From assembly GCF_042679565.1 (NCBI RefSeq), contig NZ_JBHTMY010000003.1, positions 930,001-994,000 of the forward strand: a stretch of 64,000 bases of DNA. The letters run 5' to 3'. Origin of the DNA: Namhaeicola litoreus (GTDB taxonomy: Bacteria; Bacteroidota; Bacteroidia; Flavobacteriales; Flavobacteriaceae). The translations under genes and the position numbers were made by a program. The notes beneath the pieces were generated by a model. It was not told where the DNA came from, searched no databases, and was given only the letters and a program-made list of their open reading frames with translations. Position 1 is the stretch's first letter, and each line of letters starts with the position of its first letter. Shown here piece after piece: positions 8,138 through 15,932 of the stretch.

Positions 8138-8977
8138 ATGAGTTCGTACCAAGCCTTAAAATTTATGCTGTTTAGCACTTTTGCTTTTGCTTGTATGAAC
8201 GTGACGGTGAAATATCTCGATGGATTTAGTGCTGCTCAGATTGTTTTTTTAAGATCGGTCGGGTCGTTATTTTTTACTTTTGGATTTCTTATTAAAAAGA
8301 AAATTTCTCCTTTCGGAAACAACCAAAAGCTATTGATTTTAAGAGGTTTAGTTGGCGTTACTTCTATGACATTCTTTTTTATGTCGATCAAATATTTACC
8401 TGTTGGAACAGCAGTTTCTTTGCGGTATTTAGCTCCAATTTTTGCGGCTATTTTTGCAGTAATTTTATTAAAAGAAAGAATAGAAACACTAAGGTGGTTA
8501 TTTTTTATTTTGGCCTTTGCGGGTGTCATTGTGCTAAAAGGACTGGATAAACAGGTGGATACCTATGGGTTACTATTGGTTTTAATTGCTTCTGTTTTTA
8601 GTGGATTGGTTTATATCATACTCGGTAAGATTGGAAATACTGAACATCCTGTAGTAGTTGTCAACTATTTTATGGTAACTGCCACCATTGTAGGAGGAAT
8701 TTTATCTATAGGCAATTGGACCCAACCTATTGGCTTCGAGTGGGTTTTACTCTTGAGTCTAGGGGTATTTGGTTATTACGGACAATTATATATGACAAAA
8801 GCATTTCAATCCGCAAGTGCCACCCAAATTGCACCCTTGAAGTATATTGAAGTTGTTTTTACCCTGTTATTAGGTGTTGCACTCTTTAATGAAGTCTATA
8901 CCTTCTGGAGTTTATTAGGCATGACCATGATTATTGTTGCCCTTGTATTGAACACAAAGTACAAATCAACCCATTAG
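8138..8977 (+). CDS. EamA/DMT-family transporter
   Basis: A 279-residue inner-membrane protein with ten predicted helices in two EamA repeats (about 5-127 and 138-275). The sequence FACMNVTVKYLDGFSAAQIVFLRS at the start and APLKYIEVVFTLLLGVALFNE in the second repeat match the RhtA/PecM-like and S-adenosylmethionine-transporter-like subgroup. It is not closely similar to the EamA protein at 3912 (different repeat motifs), so this is not a tandem duplication. Substrate unknown. It ends 9 bp before the convergent gene at 8987. Confidence 0.8.
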   Translation: MSSYQALKFMLFSTFAFACMNVTVKYLDGFSAAQIVFLRSVGSLFFTFGFLIKKKISPFGNNQKLLILRGLVGVTSMTFFFMSIKYLPVGTAVSLRYLAPIFAAIFAVILLKERIETLRWLFFILAFAGVIVLKGLDKQVDTYGLLLVLIASVFSGLVYIILGKIGNTEHPVVVVNYFMVTATIVGGILSIGNWTQPIGFEWVLLLSLGVFGYYGQLYMTKAFQSASATQIAPLKYIEVVFTLLLGVALFNEVYTFWSLLGMTMIIVALVLNTKYKSTH

Positions 8978-8986
8978 GATGTTGTA

Positions 8987-9427
8987 CTAATTTGTATAGG
9001 TCATTGTGTGAACAAGATTTCCTTTTTTATCATAATACTTCCAAAGGCCAATGGGTCTTTTCCAATGCAAGTATTGTCCTTCAGATTTTAAACTTCCGTC
9101 CTCATAAAAAAACTGAACAGGTCCTTCTACCTTATTATCTTTATAAGTTCCTTCGCATTCTTTTACACCTTCCGGATTAAAATCAATCCACTTACCATTC
9201 CCAATTCCATCCACATATTCTTGCATAGACTGGTAATTTCCATTGTCATATTTTCCATATAGTACACCGGTAAAAGGAATTTTTGTTCCTGTTTGATAGT
9301 ATACAGATCCCAATTTGTAGGCTTTTTGATAGGTATCTGTCATCGGTACTAAATCTTTACCTTCCAGGTCTATTTGAGCGTTACAAACCATGGAAGTAAA
9401 CAAAGCGATGATGTATAATCTTTTCAT
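8987..9427 (-). CDS. Secreted MORN/YwqK-like repeat protein
   Basis: A 146-residue protein with an N-terminal signal peptide (hydrophobic residues 4-15, likely cut after NAQ) and three or four short repeats of the form Y-x-(D/E)-G-x-x-x-(G/S)-x-G-x-W/Y. Examples are YDNGNYQSMQEYVDG, YKDNKVEGPVQFFYEDG and WKYYDKKGNLVHTMTY. Such repeats resemble MORN and the YwqK family, often wrongly labelled as antitoxins. The signal peptide argues for a periplasmic or outer-membrane role, not a toxin-antitoxin function. No toxin gene is adjacent. Its function is unknown. Confidence 0.7.
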   Translation of the reverse strand: MKRLYIIALFTSMVCNAQIDLEGKDLVPMTDTYQKAYKLGSVYYQTGTKIPFTGVLYGKYDNGNYQSMQEYVDGIGNGKWIDFNPEGVKECEGTYKDNKVEGPVQFFYEDGSLKSEGQYLHWKRPIGLWKYYDKKGNLVHTMTYTN

Positions 9428-9575
9428 GTCATTAGCATTTAAGTTGGAACTAAAGTTAAATTATATCATATTTTATTATGCCAAAATTAAGCTAAATTGT
9501 AATTAAAATGAATTTTAGGTCTGTATATCAAATAAATATCACCACCTTTGCAACTTATAAATTAAATATATTACA

Positions 9576-9767
9576 ATGAGTAAAGGAACAGTAAAGTTCT
9601 TCAATGATGCCAAAGGATTTGGTTTTATCACTGAAGAAGGTAACCAAAAAGAACATTTTGTTCACATTTCAGGATTAATTGATGAGATTCGTGAAGGCGA
9701 TGAGGTTGAATTTGATCTTAAAGAAGGTAACAAAGGATTAAACGCAGTGAACGTAAAAGTTATTTAA
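9576..9767 (+). CDS. Cold-shock protein, CspA family
   Basis: A 63-residue single cold-shock domain with RNP1 KGFGFI and RNP2 EHFVHISG. It binds single-stranded RNA or DNA as a chaperone that keeps mRNA unfolded. Length is typical (63-70). It is monocistronic: a strong intrinsic terminator lies 24 bp after the stop. A CACCTTTG at 9543-9550 is a one-mismatch -7 box upstream. Its domain closely matches the C-terminus of the extended protein at 3326 (HVSGLIDEI versus HISGLIDEI), suggesting a common origin. Confidence 0.92.
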   Translation: MSKGTVKFFNDAKGFGFITEEGNQKEHFVHISGLIDEIREGDEVEFDLKEGNKGLNAVNVKVI

Positions 9768-9790
9768 TACATATACTTTCAAGTTTAATG

Positions 9791-9823
9791 AAAGCCCGTC
9801 AATATTTGACGGGCTTTTTTTTG
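9791..9823 (+). terminator. Rho-independent terminator after csp
   Basis: Perfect 12-bp stem (AAAGCCCGTCAA, 9791-9802) with loop TAT and complementary arm 9806-9817, running into a T tract of eight. It ends the cold-shock transcript. Confidence 0.93.
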
Positions 9824-10044
9824 TTTAAAGCACTATTAATACATCAAGTCGTCTGCATTTCCAAATAATCTATCATTAAATCAGGTTCATCTTAAATAGT
9901 TTTCATAACTACCAAAGATCCTATTGTTTTATTTTAAACAAAATTTTAAGATCTGTCTATCTAAGAACAAATCATAAAATTTGTTACAAAAATGTTTTTT
10001 TAACCCCTTGTTTTGTTGAAATTTGTGATGTTTGTATTGCCGCT

Positions 10045-10064
10045 TAAATTGGTTAACCAATTTA
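10045..10064. promoter_or_regulatory. 20-bp perfect palindrome, candidate operator (GntR/FadR-type core)
   Basis: The half TAAATTGGTT is followed immediately by its exact complement AACCAATTTA. The core TTGGT-TA-ACCAA fits the TGGT-N-ACCA operators reported for FCD-type GntR regulators. It lies 63 bp upstream of the large gene at 10127, just after a weak -7-like GATGTTTG (10027-10034), a position suited to repression. No GntR gene is in this window. The rest of the interval 9824-10126 is AT-rich and shows nothing else. Confidence 0.6.
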
Positions 10065-10126
10065 TTGGTGGTTATGAATAAAAGAAATATAAAGTCATTC
10101 AGAGAAATAAATAAACAATCCTACAA

Positions 10127-13100
10127 ATGAGTAAGCGGCAATCGAAAATTAATCCCAACAGAAAAGAAACGGTACAATATATAAATTTACAATTGGCTTC
10201 TTTAGGTCAACCCATTTTTCAGGATCATGAAAATGATATAGACAAGTTTTGCAATCCGAAATTACAAAAACTAACCAGTGAACTTACAAAGGGATTTAAA
10301 GAAAAGTCTAGATTACTTTCAAATTATCTTTCACCTGCCGATACCAGAATTCAAGCTTTTATTCAAGATTATTTAAAAGAAATTGATTTTTCCAAAGGGC
10401 TAAGGGTACCAAACAACACTTTAATTCTCAATCAAAAAGGACAAGCAAGAGAATTAAGTTTACCTCCCAATGGCTCTACTTTTAAAAGCGAAAATATTAC
10501 CTCTTATAGAATAAAACAGGGTATTTTAAACAATCCTGTACATGACAAAAGAACTACCAAAGGAACTTTTCATATCGTAGAAGGTGATTTGCCCGTTCCA
10601 TTGGATAAGATTGAGGTTCCAAAAATTACATTTGCACATTTTTTAAAATCGGCATTTACGCCATCAGATGATTTAAAAATATTACCCTTTACGTCAGATC
10701 AAGAAAATAAGGCCAAAGTAATGGTTTCCTTATTGTTGAGACCGATGGTTTGCCCAGAAGTAAAAGGAGTTATTTCAAAGAAAACGATGGAAGTTCGTTT
10801 TTTTGCTCCAGGTAGTTTGGTCACTAATCTAGATTTTGTCGAATCTATTTTTGGAAACGCCGGTGATCCTGACCTGGCTCAGAATGATTCCGCTTTGGAT
10901 CCGGAACACTGGACCGGTCATACCGGATGTATTGTTTTAGCGCCTCAATTAAAAACATTAAAGAAAAGAGATGTTGGTCTACCTCATTACGATGATGCCA
11001 CAGAACGTCAGAGAAGAGATGGTATGTGCTGGAAAAATAAAGATGAGTTATACAATGATGGTAGTGCGTTTAAAGTGACTTGCCGAGATGATAGGGGAGT
11101 AGTGGTTACGATTATTGCCGATAATTATTTTGGCTATTCCAAGAAAGAAATAAAAACCCAGATTAGTTATTCTGCTAATTTATACGGTTTGGTTGAAGAA
11201 GAGCATGCCGGAGGCGCCATTGCATTTCCTAGAGGAGTGATGGGGGATATTGTTGATGGAAGCGCGTTTTCCGAAAAATACAATAACCAATATAACTTTG
11301 AGGAAATTAAAAAAATATTAGGGGATCGCATTGTGGTAAAACCGGGTAATTACGCTATTGATAAAAAATATCCGAACTTGGTTTATATACCAGAGAATGC
11401 CTATATCAATACCAATAACAACAGTATCACATGGAAATATAATGACAAAGCGCAGAAACTCATCTTGTCTCCTTGCAAAACATATATTCATCCAACAGGT
11501 AATAAATTTAAGTTAGAAAAACACAAAGCAGTTGCTCTTTGGAGAATTGTCAATACATCACCAGAAGGTATATTTTGCCATAAACCATGTACAGTTTCCG
11601 GTGGTGGTAAATCAGAAATTTCAAAATCGATGTTGAATGCCATTACCTATAGCACATTTAATATCATTGATATTGATGAAGACTTTAAAAAAGCTGATGA
11701 AATCATTGAATACAATTATTCTACCCGATGGAAAAATTACGATCCGAGTTTACCTCCTTCAAGGTCATTTTTAAGTAAGGGCAGAACTTTAGGATCTGCT
11801 GTAAAATTACTCACACCCTCTGATAAGAACAATGATGAATTTAACGAGTTTTTAAGAAATATCCCTGTTCATATCAGATCTTTAGTACTATTTGTCAAGC
11901 GATTATACCGTCAAGATCACGAATCGTTAAATTGGAAAGATTGTATGTCTGTAGAAATCGTAAACGGACAAAAGGGCACGGGATTAAAATATTTTAATAC
12001 GGATGTTGTAGGAAGTTATGTTAGAATCGGGTTTAATCCCGAAGGTCGGTGGTTGTTAAATAAATTGCGCTCTGATTTTTCTGCAAGCCAAAAGATACAA
12101 TTAGAAGACGATATTACGGCGTCTATCACATTGCCAAGGGCATCTTTTAAAAACTTAAATCCGGAATTTAAGAACAAAAGCTTCAAAGTTGTTGCCAATT
12201 GTGAATCTCATTTGTTCCAAAGGCCTGATGAAGCCATAGTAAGGGGATATGATGAAGGTGCGGAAAGAGATCTCGTATCAGATCATGTTTTTTTAACAAA
12301 CTATGAGTTATTAAAAAAGCAAGACGCGATTGAAATTTATGAGGATACTATTAATTTTGACAAATACACGCAGCCCGTTAAAGATTTGATCTTAGAAATT
12401 GTCAATAGTCCGAATGAAGAAGAGTATTTTGCACTTCCCTCACATACGAGAATCGTAGATGGAGAACCCACGAAAAACCCGAGATACCTCGAACGTAATA
12501 TTTTTATTAATGAAACTGAAGATAGTTATTTAGGTGAAATAGGTGTTCGTCTATACAGAAAAGTTAAGACTGAAGATCCGGTAATCAATGTGGTTAATGC
12601 CGTATTGCCAGGAAGAAGAAATAATCCTGTAGATAAAGAAGCAGGCATCCGACCCTTAGCTGTGTATAATCCTATCCATTATCAGGAAACTCCTGAGCTT
12701 TTTATGGATTTTATTTGTAGTCTTACAGGTAAATCTCCATCAACCACAGGTGCAGGTTCAGAAGGTGCTTTAACAAAAGGACCATTTAACATGCTTACCC
12801 CAACTACCGATCTCAACAATGCCTTGTTATCACATATTCTTACAGAATCCGATGCTTTTAGTACCGCAGCCGGTTATGTGGGTGCTGAGAATAAAGTTGA
12901 TCATGATATAAGCTTGTTGATCCCTGAAATTTGGGCTCGTTTAGAGCCTGAAGACAGAGATCCTAAAGCTCTGATAGCCAATGGCTCTTTAGAAAAATTA
13001 GAAGATTTTGAACACAATGGTAAAAAAGTTTTAGCCAGTCGCTTAGGTTACAGAATAACAAATATTTTCTCATGGCGTTGTTTGAATCGACTTTTCGATG

Positions 13101-13594
13101 AACCAAATGCCGTGTTTAATGAGAAAATGTTAAAGCCAGAACTGCAAGGATTGGATGATTTTGTTGACGGAATTAACAATATCGTAGAAGCTCAACAAAA
13201 AGTGGCTCTTCGGTATTTTGAGGACGGCAGTGTTGAAGCAGCCATTCCTCCATTAAAAATACTATTACATATCATGGCTTACGGACATTTTGAAGGAAAA
13301 GAAATAAGTGATCCATCTTTGAGAAAATATTTCGATAGAGATTATGTATTACAAAGTGATTGGTACAAAGAAAGATTGAGATTAAAACAACAAAAGGATA
13401 TTGCATTCTACAATAAACAAATTGCTTATATCAAAAATTTTATTTCAAATCCGATCAATGCGGATTTGGTTAGTGCTATGGATTTGTTGAAAAAATTAGA
13501 GCATTTAAAGTCAAAACTAGAAGAAACAAATTCTACTCAATATTTACAGCTGCTTGAAGGAACAATTGGAGCGGATCCTTTATTTAAAAAATAG
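10127..13594 (+). CDS. Large cytosolic protein, candidate PPi-dependent phosphoenolpyruvate carboxykinase
   Basis: A 1155-residue protein without signal peptide or membrane segment, with a Lys/Glu-rich C-terminal helix region (about 1085-1145). Visible motifs are a Gly-rich Lys loop SGGGKSEISKS near residues 491-501, which could bind phosphate, a segment GLVEEEHAGGAIAFPRG near 350-366, and LTGKSPSTTGAGSEG near 863-877. Known PPi-type PEP carboxykinases (Propionibacterium, Entamoeba) are about 1100-1150 residues, have weak similarity to GTP-PEPCK and occur in scattered bacteria; size and loop architecture agree with that family. The reaction would be oxaloacetate + PPi to PEP + CO2 + Pi (reversible). 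This is a recognition-level guess and not proven. It is monocistronic, with a palindromic operator before it and a terminator after it. Confidence 0.45.
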   Translation: MSKRQSKINPNRKETVQYINLQLASLGQPIFQDHENDIDKFCNPKLQKLTSELTKGFKEKSRLLSNYLSPADTRIQAFIQDYLKEIDFSKGLRVPNNTLILNQKGQARELSLPPNGSTFKSENITSYRIKQGILNNPVHDKRTTKGTFHIVEGDLPVPLDKIEVPKITFAHFLKSAFTPSDDLKILPFTSDQENKAKVMVSLLLRPMVCPEVKGVISKKTMEVRFFAPGSLVTNLDFVESIFGNAGDPDLAQNDSALDPEHWTGHTGCIVLAPQLKTLKKRDVGLPHYDDATERQRRDGMCWKNKDELYNDGSAFKVTCRDDRGVVVTIIADNYFGYSKKEIKTQISYSANLYGLVEEEHAGGAIAFPRGVMGDIVDGSAFSEKYNNQYNFEEIKKILGDRIVVKPGNYAIDKKYPNLVYIPENAYINTNNNSITWKYNDKAQKLILSPCKTYIHPTGNKFKLEKHKAVALWRIVNTSPEGIFCHKPCTVSGGGKSEISKSMLNAITYSTFNIIDIDEDFKKADEIIEYNYSTRWKNYDPSLPPSRSFLSKGRTLGSAVKLLTPSDKNNDEFNEFLRNIPVHIRSLVLFVKRLYRQDHESLNWKDCMSVEIVNGQKGTGLKYFNTDVVGSYVRIGFNPEGRWLLNKLRSDFSASQKIQLEDDITASITLPRASFKNLNPEFKNKSFKVVANCESHLFQRPDEAIVRGYDEGAERDLVSDHVFLTNYELLKKQDAIEIYEDTINFDKYTQPVKDLILEIVNSPNEEEYFALPSHTRIVDGEPTKNPRYLERNIFINETEDSYLGEIGVRLYRKVKTEDPVINVVNAVLPGRRNNPVDKEAGIRPLAVYNPIHYQETPELFMDFICSLTGKSPSTTGAGSEGALTKGPFNMLTPTTDLNNALLSHILTESDAFSTAAGYVGAENKVDHDISLLIPEIWARLEPEDRDPKALIANGSLEKLEDFEHNGKKVLASRLGYRITNIFSWRCLNRLFDEPNAVFNEKMLKPELQGLDDFVDGINNIVEAQQKVALRYFEDGSVEAAIPPLKILLHIMAYGHFEGKEISDPSLRKYFDRDYVLQSDWYKERLRLKQQKDIAFYNKQIAYIKNFISNPINADLVSAMDLLKKLEHLKSKLEETNSTQYLQLLEGTIGADPLFKK

Positions 13595-13637
13595 GATTCC
13601 AAATTCAATTCAATCTATCTTTTGACACCTTGTTTTA

Positions 13638-13668
13638 TTAGACCTGTTGACAGCAGGTCTAATTTTAC
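13638..13668 (+). terminator. Probable terminator after the large gene
   Basis: A 9-bp perfect stem TTAGACCTG (13638-13646) with a 7-nt loop and CAGGTCTAA (13654-13662), followed by a short T run (TTTTACTT). It lies 43 bp after the stop codon. The T tract is short, so efficiency is uncertain. Confidence 0.65.
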
Positions 13669-13770
13669 TTGAAATATGCCAGGGTAGGAGGCTTGGAAAA
13701 AGGATTCACCCATAATTTAGCGTAAAAACCCTCTAGAAATGTTTTATCTATTAAATATGTAATGCCTTTT

Positions 13771-13778
13771 TATCTTTG
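13771..13778 (+). promoter_or_regulatory. Putative -7 promoter box TATCTTTG
   Basis: Exact TAnnTTTG match about 155 bp upstream of the arsR start. It is the best promoter candidate for the arsR-thioredoxin-permease operon, but the distance is long and no -33 element is clear. Confidence 0.35.
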
Positions 13779-13934
13779 AACTGAAATAATTTATGACGAT
13801 ATGACGAAGATCATGTTATTCTGAACATTTTCATCGTTTATTTGCGATAAGTGATGAGTAATAAATTGGAGGAAGTTAACCACACTATAGAATGTTAGCA
13901 AAACTGACCCTATAAAAGCAATTTACAAGATTAG

Positions 13935-14240
13935 ATGAAAAGAAATTTGGAGCTTATAGCATATAATGAAGAAACTGAAACATTGGCTAAATTTGCCAAA
14001 GCTTTAGGTCATCCAACTCGCATAGCAATTCTTAAACGATTGGCAAATCAATGCAGTTGTTTTACCGGAGATTTAGTGAACGAATTCCCTTTAGCACAAT
14101 CTACGATTTCACAGCATTTGAAAGAACTAAAAAATGCAGGTCTAATTCAAGGAGAATTAAAACCGCCCAAAATAAAGTATTGTATCAATCAAAAAAACTG
14201 GGAGCATGCGAAAACCTTATTCCAACAGTTTTTCCATTGA
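13935..14240 (+). CDS. ArsR/SmtB-family metalloregulator
   Basis: A 101-residue winged-helix repressor. The helix-turn-helix covers about residues 25-80: ALGHPTRIAILKRL, then DLVNEFPLAQSTISQHLKELKNAGLI. A Cys pair (QCSC, about residues 39-41) sits where ArsR-type proteins bind thiophilic ions such as arsenite. It would release DNA on metal binding. It heads a row with a small thioredoxin-like protein and a membrane permease, so it probably controls that operon and itself. The exact ion cannot be told from sequence; arsenic or another soft metal is likely. Confidence 0.88.
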   Translation: MKRNLELIAYNEETETLAKFAKALGHPTRIAILKRLANQCSCFTGDLVNEFPLAQSTISQHLKELKNAGLIQGELKPPKIKYCINQKNWEHAKTLFQQFFH

Positions 14241-14289
14241 TTTTTTTTAAAAGTTTATCATTTATCGTCAAAACATTAGCAATAAAATT

Positions 14290-14550
14290 ATGCGTAGAGT
14301 CATTAAAATACTGGGAACAGGCTGTCAAAAATGTCGATCTATGACAGGTGTAGTAAACGATGTGGTTTCTGAAAACAATATTGATGCTACTGTAGAAAAA
14401 GTTGAGGACATCATGGAAATTATGAAGTTCAACGTTCTCACCACACCAGCCCTAGTCATTGATGAAGTTATTACAATAAAGGGTAGAGTGCCTTCAAAAG
14501 AGGAAGTTCTTTCACTTTTAGAGTATTTAAACCCTCGTTTGGTTTATTGA
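14290..14550 (+). CDS. Small redox-active thioredoxin-fold protein (MTH895/TM0996 type)
   Basis: An 86-residue thioredoxin-like protein with active site CQKC in ILGTGCQKCRSM near residues 12-15 and a cis-Pro-type strand VLTTPALVIDEV. Such proteins (small redox-active disulfide protein 2) lack a signal peptide and act in the cytosol. In ars-like operons they sit with permeases and are thought to pass thiol-bound metal or reducing power. It begins 49 bp after arsR and ends 42 bp before the permease gene, fitting one transcript. Confidence 0.88.
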   Translation: MRRVIKILGTGCQKCRSMTGVVNDVVSENNIDATVEKVEDIMEIMKFNVLTTPALVIDEVITIKGRVPSKEEVLSLLEYLNPRLVY

Positions 14551-14592
14551 ATTAACCTTGATTCTTTTTCAGTAGTACATGCAAAGTAAGTA

Positions 14593-15570
14593 ATGTTTGA
14601 TTGGGTACAAAATATAGCGGATTGGTTCGTTTATGATATCCTCATGATGAACCAGGGGCAACATCTTACAGCAGCCTTAAATTTTTTTATTTATGACACC
14701 ATAAAGATTTTGATACTACTTTTTGTGGTCATTTTTTTTATGGGAATTGTCAATAGTTATTTTCCCATAGACAAGGTCAAAAACTATTTATCAAGGAATG
14801 AATTATTTGGTTTAGAATACCTTATGGCAAGTCTTTTTGGGGTAGTTACACCATTTTGTTCATGTTCATCTGTTCCTCTTTTTATCGGTTTTGTGAGAGG
14901 AGGAATCCCATTAGGTGTAACCTTTTCATTTTTGATTACCTCACCTTTGGTCAACGAAGTAGCTATCGGACTATTTGTGGGCTTGTTTGGTTTAAAAACA
15001 ACAATAATTTATGTAATTAGTGGTGTGTTATTAGGAACTATATCTGGCATCATACTTCAAAATCTAAAACTTGAAGGCTATCTAACGCCATGGGTAAAAG
15101 AAGTTTTAGCAAACGCGCAAAGAGAGCAAGATATATTTCAAGCAGAAAAACAAACGTTTAAACAACGCTTACCAGTTATTTGGGCAGAAGTATTAAAAAT
15201 CCTCAAAGGAATCATTCCATATGTTTTGGTCGGTATCGCCATTGGCGGATTAATGCACGGTTATATTCCAGAAGGATTTTTTGAAAAATATATGGAAAAG
15301 GACAACCTTTTTGCTGTTCCATTGGCTACCATTATGGCAGTGCCTATGTATATGAATGCTTCAGGTGTATTACCCGTAGTTCAAGTATTGGTTGCTAAAG
15401 GAATTCCGTTAGGAACTGCAATTGCCTTTATGATGGGCGTAGTGGGTCTATCATTGCCAGAAGCCATGCTATTAAAAAAAGTAATGACTTTAAAACTAAT
15501 CGCTATCTTTTTTGGTGTCGTTACACTTTGTATCATTACATCTGGATATTTGTTCAATACGATATTATAG
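14593..15570 (+). CDS. Permease of the DUF318/ArsP family
   Basis: A 325-residue inner-membrane permease with about eight to ten helices in two halves separated by a cytosolic loop (about residues 165-200). The motif TPFCSCSSVPLF near residues 92-103 holds the Cys-x-Cys pair conserved in the family. ArsP members export organoarsenicals; other members are uncharacterised permeases. Together with the ArsR regulator and thioredoxin-like protein it forms a metal(loid) resistance operon. Homologous three-gene sets are often found on mobile DNA, but base composition here does not stand out by eye. Confidence 0.87.
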   Translation: MFDWVQNIADWFVYDILMMNQGQHLTAALNFFIYDTIKILILLFVVIFFMGIVNSYFPIDKVKNYLSRNELFGLEYLMASLFGVVTPFCSCSSVPLFIGFVRGGIPLGVTFSFLITSPLVNEVAIGLFVGLFGLKTTIIYVISGVLLGTISGIILQNLKLEGYLTPWVKEVLANAQREQDIFQAEKQTFKQRLPVIWAEVLKILKGIIPYVLVGIAIGGLMHGYIPEGFFEKYMEKDNLFAVPLATIMAVPMYMNASGVLPVVQVLVAKGIPLGTAIAFMMGVVGLSLPEAMLLKKVMTLKLIAIFFGVVTLCIITSGYLFNTIL

Positions 15571-15744
15571 GAATCATTAGTTAATGTTGTTTGTTAAATT
15601 CTAATAATCTTAATTCGTGAGAATCGCGTATTTGAAATTTTATTGATCCAAGTACAAAATATTAAAAAGAATTACAGCTATTTCTTGGCTATTTTATATA
15701 ACGGCAAATTATGGCTACACATCTAAATTAATCTAATGAAGCCC

Positions 15745-15839
15745 CAATTAGCTTGACATAATTACTATCGATATAAGTCTAAAGGCGTTATATCTGCAAT
15801 TATGTCAAATATCGCCCAAAAGCGCTATTTCGCTAATTG
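15745..15839. repeat. Nested multi-arm inverted repeat (possible cruciform or recombination site)
   Basis: Three perfect arm pairs are nested: CAATTAGC (15745-15752) with GCTAATTG (15832-15839), TTGACATAATT (15753-15763) with AATTATGTCAA (15798-15808), and GATATAA (15770-15776) with TTATATC (15788-15794). The apical loop is 11 nt. On the right a 23-nt insert between arms (15809-15831) can fold a small side hairpin. There is no T tract, so it is not a simple terminator. The fold could be an integron attC-like site, a REP-like element or an RNA structure. Confidence 0.6.
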
Positions 15840-15920
15840 TTGTTTGTTGTACTATAATTTATATTATGTTAAATAGAATATTTTAAAACTTACCTTCTAG
15901 AACAAACCAAAAGAATCCCC

Positions 15921-15928
15921 TACTTTTG
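15921..15928 (+). promoter_or_regulatory. Putative -7 box TACTTTTG directly before MFS start
   Basis: Exact TAnnTTTG match that ends 4 nt before the GTG start at 15933. Transcription starting the usual few bases downstream would give a leaderless or nearly leaderless mRNA. Confidence 0.5.
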
Positions 15929-15932
15929 CGCT

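Larger units (their letters stand above)
13595..13934. other. Intergenic region between large gene and arsR
   Basis: This 340-bp stretch contains the terminator at 13638-13670 and a -7 box at 13771-13778. The remaining bases show no open frame of note and no clear inverted repeat near the arsR start that could serve as the ArsR operator. Confidence 0.6.
15571..15932. other. 362-bp intergenic region with nested inverted repeat
   Basis: No gene is seen here. It contains the repeat structure at 15745-15839, an ATATAACG near 15696 complementary to CGTTATAT at 15786-15793, and a promoter box at 15921. Base composition around the repeat is slightly richer in GC than the flanks. Confidence 0.6.

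Noticed and set aside
8987..9427. Toxin-antitoxin system antitoxin of the YwqK type
   Set aside because: The protein has a signal peptide and no toxin gene is adjacent; the name reflects only the repeat family.
15745..15839. Firm call as an integron attC site
   Set aside because: The outer ends do not match the consensus R'' and R' boxes (RYYYAAC and GTTRRRY) exactly and there is no integrase or cassette array; kept only as a possibility.
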